This document shows, in pieces, positions 1 to 8,776 of a stretch of 64,000 bases of DNA (its first letter is position 1; each line of letters begins with the position of its first letter). The DNA is from Spirochaetota bacterium (GTDB taxonomy: Bacteria; Spirochaetota; UBA4802; UBA5550), in contig JALOTL010000003.1 of the NCBI GenBank assembly GCA_025457915.1, forward strand, positions 124,001 to 188,000, written 5' to 3'. Under the pieces are notes generated by a model that made no database searches, had not been told where the DNA came from, and saw only the letters and a program-made list of their open reading frames with translations. A program made the translations under genes and the position numbers.

Positions 1-2
1 TC

Positions 3-1355
3 GCGCACAGGCAGGAGGAACGGTTGAAATTTGTTTTTGAAACCGGCGAATTTTCCAGGTCGGAGGGCATGCTTTACAAGGACGGCCAGGAATTCTGGTT
101 CGACCATTATCTCGTACCGCTCAAGAATGAAATTGGCGAAATCGATTCCGTTCTGGGAATAGCGAGGGACATCACCATAAGGAAGAAATCAGAGGAAGAG
201 AACCTCAGGATGGTGAGCCAGCTCAGGCAGACTCAGAAGCTCGAGAGCCTGGGGGTTCTGGCCGGCGGCATAGCGCACGATTTCAACAACCTGCTTACCG
301 GCATACTTGGTAACGCCGACCTGGCGAGGACCGACATACCGGCCGGATCGCCTGCCATGATGAACATAATGGAGATACAGAAAATATCCACCAGGGCGGC
401 CGAGCTATGCAGGCAGATGCTGGCCTATTCAGGCAAGGGAAGGTTCGAGGTGATGGCTCTCGATCTCAACGAGCTCCTGATGGACATGACCCATCTGATA
501 GAAATATCCGTTTCGAAAAAGGCCGCATTGAAATTCAATTTCGGCGAAGATCTTCCGTCAATCGAGGCCGACCAGACCCAGATACGGCAGGTCATCATGA
601 ACCTCGTGATCAACGCCTCCGAGTCCATCGTCGATTCAAGCGGATACATAACGATATCCACGGGCGCCATCGAATGCGAAACGTCATTTATTTCGGATGC
701 CGTTTTCGGCGACGGCCGGTCCGGCGGCCGTTTCGTTTATCTTGAGGTGTCGGATACCGGGAGCGGCATGTCGGAGGATACGAAGTCCAGGATATTCGAA
801 CCGTTTTTCACGACGAAATTCGCCGGAAGGGGCCTCGGTCTCGCGGCGGTACTGGGCATAGTAAGGGGCCATAACGGCATGATAAAAATAACGACCGATC
901 CGGGCAGGGGGACCAGGTTCATGGTCCTTTTCCCCGCAATTGATATCAAGGCCGAATCAATCCGGAAAAGCGAGATAGAAGTTGACGGCTGGAGGGGCAT
1001 CGGAACCGTTCTCCTTGTGGATGACGAGGAGTCAGTACTTCAGGTCGGGAAAAGGATGCTTGAAAAAATCGGGTTTTCTGTAATTACCGCCTGTAATGGA
1101 AATGACGCGATGAATATACTGGCCGGTCAGACCTCCGGGATAAGATGCATAATTCTGGATCTCACCATGCCGATGATGAGCGGCGAGGAAACATTCGAGG
1201 CCCTTAGAAAAATAAATCCGGATGTAAAAATAATAATTTCGAGCGGGTATAATGAAGTTGAGGTCTCGGAGAGGTTCACCGGCAGAAGCATCAGCGGATT
1301 CATCCAGAAGCCTTACAGGCTTTCGGATCTGGTAGCGAAGCTGAGGATAATATGA
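3..1355 (+). CDS. Hybrid sensor histidine kinase (PAS C-terminal part, HisKA/HATPase, C-terminal REC), 5' truncated by window edge
   Basis: Frame stays open upstream of the listed ATG to the window start. Motifs: GGIAHDFNNLLTGILGNADLA (H-box), DTGSGM, GRGLGLAAVLGIV, then REC VLLVDDEESVL...IILDLTMPMMSG...QKPY. Confidence 0.92.
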   Translation, partial: AHRQEERLKFVFETGEFSRSEGMLYKDGQEFWFDHYLVPLKNEIGEIDSVLGIARDITIRKKSEEENLRMVSQLRQTQKLESLGVLAGGIAHDFNNLLTGILGNADLARTDIPAGSPAMMNIMEIQKISTRAAELCRQMLAYSGKGRFEVMALDLNELLMDMTHLIEISVSKKAALKFNFGEDLPSIEADQTQIRQVIMNLVINASESIVDSSGYITISTGAIECETSFISDAVFGDGRSGGRFVYLEVSDTGSGMSEDTKSRIFEPFFTTKFAGRGLGLAAVLGIVRGHNGMIKITTDPGRGTRFMVLFPAIDIKAESIRKSEIEVDGWRGIGTVLLVDDEESVLQVGKRMLEKIGFSVITACNGNDAMNILAGQTSGIRCIILDLTMPMMSGEETFEALRKINPDVKIIISSGYNEVEVSERFTGRSISGFIQKPYRLSDLVAKLRII

Positions 1356-1431
1356 AGCCGGACTGCTTTTTGAAAAGATGATTTATCATTCCGGAAAAAT
1401 GCCAAAATTGCAAAAATTTTTTTCTTTCTGA

Positions 1432-2050
1432 TCCTTCGGCGGGAACGCATGGGTCTATGACGTCGGATACGGTGTCATAGACCACGTCATTGCATCTGGT
1501 GAGGATATAAAATTTCTTGTAACGGATCCCGGGGTCTATTCCAATTCCGGCGGCCAGTCGTCAAAATCCTTCCGGCCCGCCGCCGCGGTAAAATTCAGGG
1601 CGGCAGGAAAGAGCATAAGGGGAAAGTATCCCGCCATAATGGCCATTTCCTGCGGATACGTTTATGTGGTGCATTTAGCCATGGGCGGAAATCAGGGCCG
1701 GTATATCAAGGCATTCATGGAGGCGGAAGCTTTCCCGGATCCATACCTGATAATAGCCTGTACACCATGCATAAATTACCTGCTGCGTTCGGGCATGGGA
1801 AAAAGCCGGATGGAGTAAAAGCGAGCTGAGCAGTGCGGATAATGTCATATTTACAGGTAAAACCCGCAGATGGAGAGGGAATTTGGAAATCCGTTCGTTT
1901 TTGATTCAGGTGAACCGGAAGGGACCAGGTTCAGGAATTTCCTTGCAGGTGAGGTCAGGTATGCGTGCGTCCCTGAAGCGGGAATATCCTGAAGTGGCTG
2001 ACCGGCTGTTCGCGACCGCGGAGGATGCCATTCGCAGGTGCTGGAATTAA
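1432..2050 (+). pseudogene. nifJ: Decayed C-terminal remnant of pyruvate:ferredoxin (flavodoxin) oxidoreductase
   Basis: Frame 1 translates to FGGNAWVYDVGYGVIDHVIASGEDIKFLVTDPGVYSNSGGQSSKSFRPAAAVKFRAAGKSIRGKYPAIMAISCGYVYVVHLAMGGNQGRYIKAFMEAEAFPDPYLIIACTPCINYLLRSGMGKSRME*KRAEQCG*CHIYR*NP...NPFVFDSGEPEGTRFRNFLAGEVRYACVPE, then a frameshift to LKREYPEVADRLFATAEDAIRRCWN*. This matches the C-terminal ~200 aa of NifJ; in-frame TAAs and a frameshift; N-terminus absent. Confidence 0.85.
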
Positions 2051-2242
2051 GTCCGTTTGAAAGAAACCACGGAATGAAATTTAATTGCTTTTCAAGGGTC
2101 GGTATGTAAAACTGGCACTTGAAAAGCAAGTCGTATCTAATTCAGCCTTGAGGACTTAAAATCAATTTATAAAGTGCGGTGACGGGGAATTAATTATAGG
2201 ATTTTGAATCCCGGACATTAAACCCCTATTTTGGAGTAGCGG

Positions 2243-3094
2243 ATGGATTTTTACAAGTATCACGCCCTGGGAAACGACTACATAGTAATTGATCCCCAAA
2301 AAACATATCTTGACCTCAATCCGCATAACATCTCCCTGATATGCAACAGAAATTACGGTATCGGCTCCGACGGTATTCTTTTCGGTCCAATGTTCGACGA
2401 TGAAAAGATTTATTTAAGGATCTACAACCCCGATGGAAGCGAGGCGGAAACCAGCGGCAACGGGATAAGAATTTTTGCCCGGTATCTGATCAATGCGAAT
2501 TATATTGTTGAGAACGCGTTTTCCGTAAATACAGTAGCCGGTGAATCGAAAATTGAAGTGCTGAACGACGACGCCACTCTCATTAAAGTGGACATGGGGA
2601 GTGTTTCATTTTCAAGTCCGGACATACCGGTCAGCGGAGACCCCCGCGAGGTCGTGAATGAAATCATTGATCTGAATGGATCGAAAGTGAAAGTGATCTG
2701 CCTTTCGATTGGTAATCCTCATTGTGTAATTCCTCTTGAAAGTATAACCCCGCAGATTGTCAAGGAAATGGGACCGATGGTGGAAACCCACGCCCTTTTT
2801 CCCAACAGGATCAATGTTCAGCTTCTCGAGATAATCGACAGGAAAAAAATAAAAATCGAGATCTGGGAAAGGGGCGTTGGTTATACGCTTGCCTCCGGGA
2901 GCTCGAGCTGCGCCGCCGCTGCAGCTGCATATAAAATCGGTCTGGTGGACAGGTGCGTTACGGTTGAAATGCCGGGCGGAATCATCGACGTGGAGATCGA
3001 TGAAAATTACAACATTCATCTGATCGGAGCCGTTTCAAGTATTGCCGAGGGTTTTTTTACCTACGAAATGTGGAAAAAGATTGCTTCTCCATAA
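2243..3094 (+). CDS. dapF: Diaminopimelate epimerase family protein (catalytic Cys positions occupied by Ser)
   Basis: MDFYKYHALGNDYIVIDP start, GSDGIL, NPDGSEAETSGNGIRIFARY, IGNPHCV, WERGVGYTLASGSSSCAAA. Confidence 0.8.
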   Translation: MDFYKYHALGNDYIVIDPQKTYLDLNPHNISLICNRNYGIGSDGILFGPMFDDEKIYLRIYNPDGSEAETSGNGIRIFARYLINANYIVENAFSVNTVAGESKIEVLNDDATLIKVDMGSVSFSSPDIPVSGDPREVVNEIIDLNGSKVKVICLSIGNPHCVIPLESITPQIVKEMGPMVETHALFPNRINVQLLEIIDRKKIKIEIWERGVGYTLASGSSSCAAAAAAYKIGLVDRCVTVEMPGGIIDVEIDENYNIHLIGAVSSIAEGFFTYEMWKKIASP

Positions 3095-3132
3095 GATGCC
3101 GTTTTTCCGAAATGGCGTATTTTTAAAAGTAA

Positions 3133-3303
3133 CCCGCGATGCCGTGTAGCGTGTCTTTTTTGAACCTGGTTAACCAGGTGGGTTCCCTCAAGGAGGGTCC
3201 GATCTTCTCTGTGAAAGAGCTTGATCTTAGCATCCAAATGTTGAGATCCCAATCAAAAAAGTTAGGCTCAAAAATACAACGCGTCTATCACGCGCAACGC
3301 AGG
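3133..3303 (+). ncRNA. Candidate structured RNA, possibly 6S (ssrS)-like
   Basis: Terminal stem CCCGCGAUGCCGUGU (3133-3147) pairs with ACGCGCAACGCAGG (3290-3303), about 12 bp with one bulge and two mismatches. Internal hairpins: ACCTGG-TTAA-CCAGGT (3164-3179), CCCTC-AAG-GAGGG (3185-3197), GATCTtagCAT-CCAA-ATGttgAGATC (3223-3248). Intergenic, no plausible CDS. Size and shape fit 6S RNA, but strand and family are inferred. Confidence 0.45.
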
Positions 3304-3459
3304 CTGTATTAATATAGCAAATTAATACGCCGGAAATCAAGAAATTTTCTTTACTTTTTAAATCCTTTGCCTATTATCCCACTTTCATGACGGATGGTTA
3401 AGAATTCCGTTGATACCGGGCGGTAGAGACCAAACAACAACCATATTACGAGGAGACAT

Positions 3460-4218
3460 ATGTTAGCAGAATATTTTAAAAATTTTGAAAAGAAGATTCT
3501 TAAGACGACGAAATCCGCCAAGGCTGAACCGGTGAAAAAAGCCGCCGGCAAGACAAGGGATACTGCAAAAATAAAACCGGCCAAACAGTCCTCCTCTTCG
3601 ACGATAGATTTGAATGCCTTGAAGGAACAGGTCAACAGCATAGTTCCTTCATACCTGATTGTGGATTCCATCAGGCCCATAGACAGTTCCGGTTTTTCTC
3701 CGGAGGGCGCTGATCTGGTGGCCTTCAAGGGCTACTGCAGGGACATCATGAAGCTTATGGGCGGGTATGTGCCGTGCGAGCTTGTCTATGGAACATTTCA
3801 CATAGTCGGAGAGCTTGACAGGAATACGCTTCACGAGGTTTTGAACAGGATAATTTCAGTCAAGAAGCTTAATATGTTCGCCCAGGAAGATACAGGGGAT
3901 GAAAAGAAGCACATTCCTTCCTTTATAATCGCTACAGGAATGTCATATACTTTCATGGAACTTAAAAACGACATCATTAATTACTACATGTCAAAGGGAA
4001 TTGATTATTCCCAGGAAATGGACCTGCTTGCGGTTCTCGGCAGGGGAATCATTGTTAAAAACTGGAGGGAAAAGAGAAATTTCATCGCCATTGAAAGCAA
4101 GAATGATACCTGCATGTGGTTCTGCATATTAATGAATGAGTACCTGGATATTGACGAAAAAAGCTCGATGGATCTCAGGAAATACATAAAAAATGACACG
4201 GTTTACAAGGAATACTGA
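3460..4218 (+). CDS. Hypothetical protein, Lys/Ala-rich N-terminus plus globular domain
   Basis: ORF preceded by ACGAGGAGACAT; coding-like composition; no family recognised with confidence. Confidence 0.75.
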   Translation: MLAEYFKNFEKKILKTTKSAKAEPVKKAAGKTRDTAKIKPAKQSSSSTIDLNALKEQVNSIVPSYLIVDSIRPIDSSGFSPEGADLVAFKGYCRDIMKLMGGYVPCELVYGTFHIVGELDRNTLHEVLNRIISVKKLNMFAQEDTGDEKKHIPSFIIATGMSYTFMELKNDIINYYMSKGIDYSQEMDLLAVLGRGIIVKNWREKRNFIAIESKNDTCMWFCILMNEYLDIDEKSSMDLRKYIKNDTVYKEY

Positions 4219-4385
4219 CGGTTATTTGACGTATTAATATTTTAATAAACACAGTATTAATATGGTTGACATAATATTGTCTGTTGATATAATTTTTTAC
4301 AAATAAAGTCCGGTTAATTTCACTTTGGACTGCCGGGCAGAAAAAGAAATTCCCTTTTAAAAAAGCAATAACGAGGAGAAATATT

Positions 4386-5513
4386 TTGAAAGCAAAACCT
4401 TTTAAGGCCGTATTGTTTTTTATCACGTTCTGTCTGATGATAAATATAGGGTTCAGTGAAAGGCTTTTTGCCGCCAGGAGCAAGAACGTGATCCTTGTGC
4501 TGGATACATCTCTGTCGATGATCGGTACCGGAGGAGCGGGATATAAAAGCGGCAATATTTTTGAAAGGGTCAAGGAAAGCATTCAGAAATATATCGAACA
4601 GCTGGATGACGGCGACAAGGTCACTTTCATGACCTTTGACGAGAAGGTGAAAACATTCCCCACGGTGCTGGTCGACGACGCCAACGACAAGGACATCATA
4701 AAAAAATATATTTCCATGACTCAGGCAACCGGGAAATGGACAAACACCTTTCTCATGATGGAGAAAGTCCTCCTCAAGGCCAATGATCTGGAAAAAGAGA
4801 AGGGCGGAGACAAAAGGCAGACCGTAATAGTAATAATGACGGATGCTCTTGATGATCCCCCTCCTGCAAGCAAAAGCAGGCTGGACATCAAAAAAGTATT
4901 GAATCCGTATGGCAAGAAAGACTGGTGGGTATACCTGGTAAGCTTCAATGAAATAAAGAATGATCCGAGACTTTCTGCGGTCAGGAAACAGTTCGAAAAA
5001 GACCTTGCGCTTTTAACTAAAGAAGGAAAAGTGATAGACGCGAGCGGAAGCCCGGAAAAGATTATCGGTAAGCAGATACCGGAAGACATTAAAAAGCTTG
5101 AATCCCAGAGAGGTTTTCTGTCGCCATGGCTGATCGTTGTAATTGTGGTACTTGCCCTGCTTCTCGTGCTGTTTTTGATAAAAAGAAATTCACAGCTCAT
5201 CCTGAAGGGCGTCATTGAATACTGGAACAACGAGGTGCTCAGCCCGTATATCGAGCATTTTGATATCAGCAAGAGGCACCTGAAGAATTTAACCGTGGGT
5301 AAGGGCGCAGGCTGTCAGCTCAATATTAGGGATTATCAACTAAAGAGCAGGTTCGGATTAAAGGCCATCAGGGAGAAGGGCGCAATAAGGGCTTCTTTAC
5401 TGGCAGATCAGGGTGTGAATATAGAATTTGTCAACAGGGAGGCTGGTGAGGTTCTTCAGGATGGAGATATCTTTAAAGTGGGGAATTACACTTTTAAGTA
5501 CCTTGATAAATAA
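4386..5513 (+). CDS. VWA-domain protein with signal peptide, one TM helix and C-terminal FHA-like region
   Basis: NVILVLDTSLSM (MIDAS DxSxS), VIVIMTDALDD, TM WLIVVIVVLALLLVLFLI, C-terminal LTVGKGAGCQLNIRD...LQDGDIFKVGNYTFKYL. Confidence 0.8.
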   Translation: MKAKPFKAVLFFITFCLMINIGFSERLFAARSKNVILVLDTSLSMIGTGGAGYKSGNIFERVKESIQKYIEQLDDGDKVTFMTFDEKVKTFPTVLVDDANDKDIIKKYISMTQATGKWTNTFLMMEKVLLKANDLEKEKGGDKRQTVIVIMTDALDDPPPASKSRLDIKKVLNPYGKKDWWVYLVSFNEIKNDPRLSAVRKQFEKDLALLTKEGKVIDASGSPEKIIGKQIPEDIKKLESQRGFLSPWLIVVIVVLALLLVLFLIKRNSQLILKGVIEYWNNEVLSPYIEHFDISKRHLKNLTVGKGAGCQLNIRDYQLKSRFGLKAIREKGAIRASLLADQGVNIEFVNREAGEVLQDGDIFKVGNYTFKYLDK

Positions 5514-5692
5514 ACAATATATGAATATTGCCTGATAAAGCAGCGGAATGTGTTTTTTTAATTAATTCCGAATATCTCTTGACAGGAAAAGTATTGGTGC
5601 TAAAATATCTCAATTAATTATTTTTTCACATCAATTTATTATTCTTTTTTGAAGAAAATTCATAAATAAAGCGTTTTTGAAAAAAGGAGGAT

Positions 5693-7648
5693 TTGTCAAT
5701 GTCACTTGCTCAATTTCCAAAAAGCCCCAACAAGTTTCACCCGACCATTCCGAGTGCGGTTGGTTCGAGGGAGTCCCTTGTACAAGAGGGTCGAGATAAA
5801 ATCGCCGAACAGAAACTGATCGTCGATGAGGTCACTGATAAAGTCATCAATCAGGTTATGACAAAAGTTCCCGATGATATCGCTTCTAAATTCGATATCA
5901 TGGGCGGTTTGAAAGAAAAGCTATACAATTATGTAAACCAGACTTACGTCAACATGTTCAACAGGTATACCGTGACGATGGAAGACGAGTTCATGAAAAA
6001 GATCAGGGACTTCGTCGACAGGGAAGAGGTAAAAGGACTCGCACGTTATACGCCGAAAGAAATAATTGAGCTCCTCGACAAGATCGGCGGCGCAGACAAA
6101 TTCCATACCGGTGAGATAGAGAAATCGATAGTCAACATGTTCGGACACCTCCAGGGACATATCCAGCGCGGAGTCAATGACCTTGAGACCGAGACGAACT
6201 CGATATTGAGGCAGAAGACAGACGTCGGAGCTTTTGTCCGCGGTCAGAACGCGTATGCGATACTCAAGTGCGTCTTCAAAGACAATGAATTGAGACCCAA
6301 ATATGTCTATGATGTCAAGCTCTCGATAAACGTTCTCGAAAGCGAGCTCATCAGCCCGATGTATCATTACCAGGTGACGATCGAGTCTCTCTTGAAAGAC
6401 GCCATCCAGAAGCATATACAGGATCTGATAGATCACCAGATCCAGACTCTTAATGATGAGCTTCTCGACCAGGGCAAGCAGGAGCTTAGCGGAAGCGAAA
6501 AGATGTTCGAAAAGATCAAGAGGATAGAAAATTTCACTGATGACGATAAAGAGGATGAGAAATCGAGAAGATATACCATCCTGGCCAAGAAATTTCTTGA
6601 TAAGATAGAAGGACTCAGGGCCGAGATTGATGTAGAAGAGATAGATCCGCTGAACATCAGGGAGAATATCAAATACATCATCGACCAGGAAAACATAAGG
6701 AACAGGGGATACAATACGGCGATCAACTCCATCACCTCGATCCTTGATACCAGTAAGCTCGGCTACCAGGTCTGCAACAACATGAAGAATGCCAGACTCT
6801 GCCATATCAGGGAGTATGAGGAAACGGATTCCACTATTCTTCCGGATGAAAGATATGCAATGAAGCTGGCCTTCTATGATCAGAACCAGCTCAGGGAGAT
6901 GAAGAAGGAATACGACAAGCAAATGGAAGCCTTCACATCCGAGATAAAAATGGCATGGGACGTAACTCACGCCCATTATGAATCAAAGAAGAGATTCAGG
7001 TCTCTCAAGGATTTCGACGACCTCGCAAACAGACTTATGAGCAAGCAGTGGAAGAGGGCCAAGAAGGACAGGGAAGACGATCCCGACATGCCTCTCTGGA
7101 GCGAAGTCGGTGAAATGTATAACGAAAATTCATTCGTCGAGAAGAACAACAGGACTTACGAGGACAGGATTGCCAACCTTGAAAGCAAGCTGAGATTCCT
7201 TACTGATCTTCTTCAGAAGATGCACGGGTTCCAGAACCCGGTCGAGAGGGTCATTCTTGACGAGAGATTGAAATTCATGGAAAAGAGATTCAACGAGTTC
7301 ACATACCTCGTGAATCCTCACCACATACAGCCGGGTCTGATTCTTGATATAGATATCACGACCATAAAGAGAAAGCAGTATATGCTCAAGGGCATGGCAA
7401 ACGTTCTGAACGAGTTTCTGTTCGGCGTGTCCAAGGGCTTTGCTGATGCTGCCTTCGCTTCTTATGCACGAAGAAGGTCCACTCAGAGAGATGACATTGA
7501 ACAGTCCTTCGAGGCTGAAGAAAGCCCGCAGGAAAACCTTTTTGCCCAAGCTTACAAAACTTCCGATGGAGGGGAAATCAAGGGTTCAGTGAATCTTTCT
7601 CCGAGCAGACCGGCCGCGAAGAAAAGGGGCGGGCTGAAAGAGCTTTAA
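5693..7648 (+). CDS. cfpA: Probable cytoplasmic filament protein A-like coiled-coil protein
   Basis: 651-aa charged, coiled-coil-rich soluble protein with N-terminal FPKSPNKFHPTIP. Length and character resemble spirochaetal CfpA. CDS is certain; the name is from memory. Confidence 0.55.
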   Translation: MSMSLAQFPKSPNKFHPTIPSAVGSRESLVQEGRDKIAEQKLIVDEVTDKVINQVMTKVPDDIASKFDIMGGLKEKLYNYVNQTYVNMFNRYTVTMEDEFMKKIRDFVDREEVKGLARYTPKEIIELLDKIGGADKFHTGEIEKSIVNMFGHLQGHIQRGVNDLETETNSILRQKTDVGAFVRGQNAYAILKCVFKDNELRPKYVYDVKLSINVLESELISPMYHYQVTIESLLKDAIQKHIQDLIDHQIQTLNDELLDQGKQELSGSEKMFEKIKRIENFTDDDKEDEKSRRYTILAKKFLDKIEGLRAEIDVEEIDPLNIRENIKYIIDQENIRNRGYNTAINSITSILDTSKLGYQVCNNMKNARLCHIREYEETDSTILPDERYAMKLAFYDQNQLREMKKEYDKQMEAFTSEIKMAWDVTHAHYESKKRFRSLKDFDDLANRLMSKQWKRAKKDREDDPDMPLWSEVGEMYNENSFVEKNNRTYEDRIANLESKLRFLTDLLQKMHGFQNPVERVILDERLKFMEKRFNEFTYLVNPHHIQPGLILDIDITTIKRKQYMLKGMANVLNEFLFGVSKGFADAAFASYARRRSTQRDDIEQSFEAEESPQENLFAQAYKTSDGGEIKGSVNLSPSRPAAKKRGGLKEL

Positions 7649-7664
7649 AAAAACAATGATTAAA

Positions 7665-7700
7665 ATAAAAAGGCTGCCTTTCGGCAGCCTTTTTTATTTT
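7665..7700 (+). terminator. Rho-independent terminator downstream of the cfpA-like gene
   Basis: AGGCTGCC-TTTC-GGCAGCCT hairpin at 7671-7690 followed by TTTTTATTTT. Confidence 0.9.
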
Positions 7701-7803
7701 CAATGGGGTAAAATCTCAAACAAAATGCTTGAAATTAATATTGATTTTTATATTATATCAAAAATGGAATATAGAAACTCCCATAATCAAACAGGAGATA
7801 AAT

Positions 7804-8754
7804 ATGGAAACCACCTACTATTCCCTCGCATCAAAGGGAAATTTCAACAAGGCGTTAAAGCATTTTTTCAAGGTAAACGACGTAGTCGATGATATTGATA
7901 ACGGACGAAACCTGGCGGATTCAATTAATGATGATATAGACAGCGGTGAAATCGCCAGTGACCAGATCCTTCCGATTGTCGGGGCAGTTATCCGGGACAA
8001 GTACGGATACAGCTATCATTCATACAGTCTTCCCCAGACGGTTTCGGATTTTTCAAAAATCACCGACGAGACATCCAAGTGGACGGCGCTGGATATTGTA
8101 ATCGTTTATTACAATCCGAGCGGTAAAACCTTCGTCGTCAATCCCAAGAATCCAGACCACTGGGAAATGGTCCGGGAGATCTTCCATGACCAGCTCGCGG
8201 TTATCTATGTCAAAAACCGCAAGGAGGAAGAAAATAAAAAGGTGGAGAAGCAGGCCATAACGGCGATAGAGGAAATGCTTTCCGGAAGGGACGTGTTTAC
8301 AAATAAGGATTTTATCGACAGCACTGTTGTACAGAGAAAACCGGCCCCCAAACCCGTTGCTGCACCGGTAGCCGCCGGTCCTGGACCGGCAAAGGTTGCT
8401 GCGGAACCGGTATCAAAGGTCAAGAAAAACTTCACGCCCAAATATGCCGTACAGGTATCCAACGAGCTGTTCCATAACGGAAATGTCGAGGCCTGGAAAA
8501 AGATCGTTGAAAGCTTTAAGACTAAATTCAAGGATTTGGACGTGTATATATTTTTCGAGGGGGAGCTTATTAACGATATCAATGCCCTCTTCAAGTGGGG
8601 AAAAGTCAAACATGGAGATTCAATTTTTTTCCAGGTGGCCGGCGAGGACATCAAGGGAGTATCCAAGCTTCAGAAATATCTTTTTGAAGGCGCCAGCCCA
8701 AGATTCGAACAGTTTTTGAAAATAGGCGTCGGCCAGGTTCTTAATCTTTTCTAA
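7804..8754 (+). CDS. Hypothetical protein with Pro/Ala-rich linker
   Basis: Start placed at 7804 (METTYYSLASKG) after CAGGAGATAAAT rather than at the listed 7729; linker PAPKPVAAPVAAGPGPAKVAAEPV. Confidence 0.75.
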   Translation: METTYYSLASKGNFNKALKHFFKVNDVVDDIDNGRNLADSINDDIDSGEIASDQILPIVGAVIRDKYGYSYHSYSLPQTVSDFSKITDETSKWTALDIVIVYYNPSGKTFVVNPKNPDHWEMVREIFHDQLAVIYVKNRKEEENKKVEKQAITAIEEMLSGRDVFTNKDFIDSTVVQRKPAPKPVAAPVAAGPGPAKVAAEPVSKVKKNFTPKYAVQVSNELFHNGNVEAWKKIVESFKTKFKDLDVYIFFEGELINDINALFKWGKVKHGDSIFFQVAGEDIKGVSKLQKYLFEGASPRFEQFLKIGVGQVLNLF

Positions 8755-8776
8755 AAACCCTTAATGGAGCTGTAAA

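Noticed and set aside
1816-1872. In-frame TAA codons at conserved Tyr positions of the NifJ-like sequence, considered as stop-codon reassignment or readthrough
   Set aside because: Other genes here use TAA as a normal terminator, and the same region also has a frameshift and lacks the N-terminus, so pseudogene decay is simpler.
1851-2129. 92-aa minus-strand ORF
   Set aside because: Antisense to the nifJ remnant; no independent support.
3061-3252. 63-aa minus-strand ORF over the candidate RNA
   Set aside because: Low-complexity translation; the region is better explained by paired RNA structure.
5921-6976. 351-aa minus-strand ORF
   Set aside because: Lies wholly antisense to the well-supported cfpA-like CDS; a mirror ORF with no recognisable domain.
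7656-7892. 78-aa ORF overlapping the start of the 7804-8754 gene
   Set aside because: Begins inside the terminator region, lacks an RBS and overlaps a better-supported CDS in another frame.
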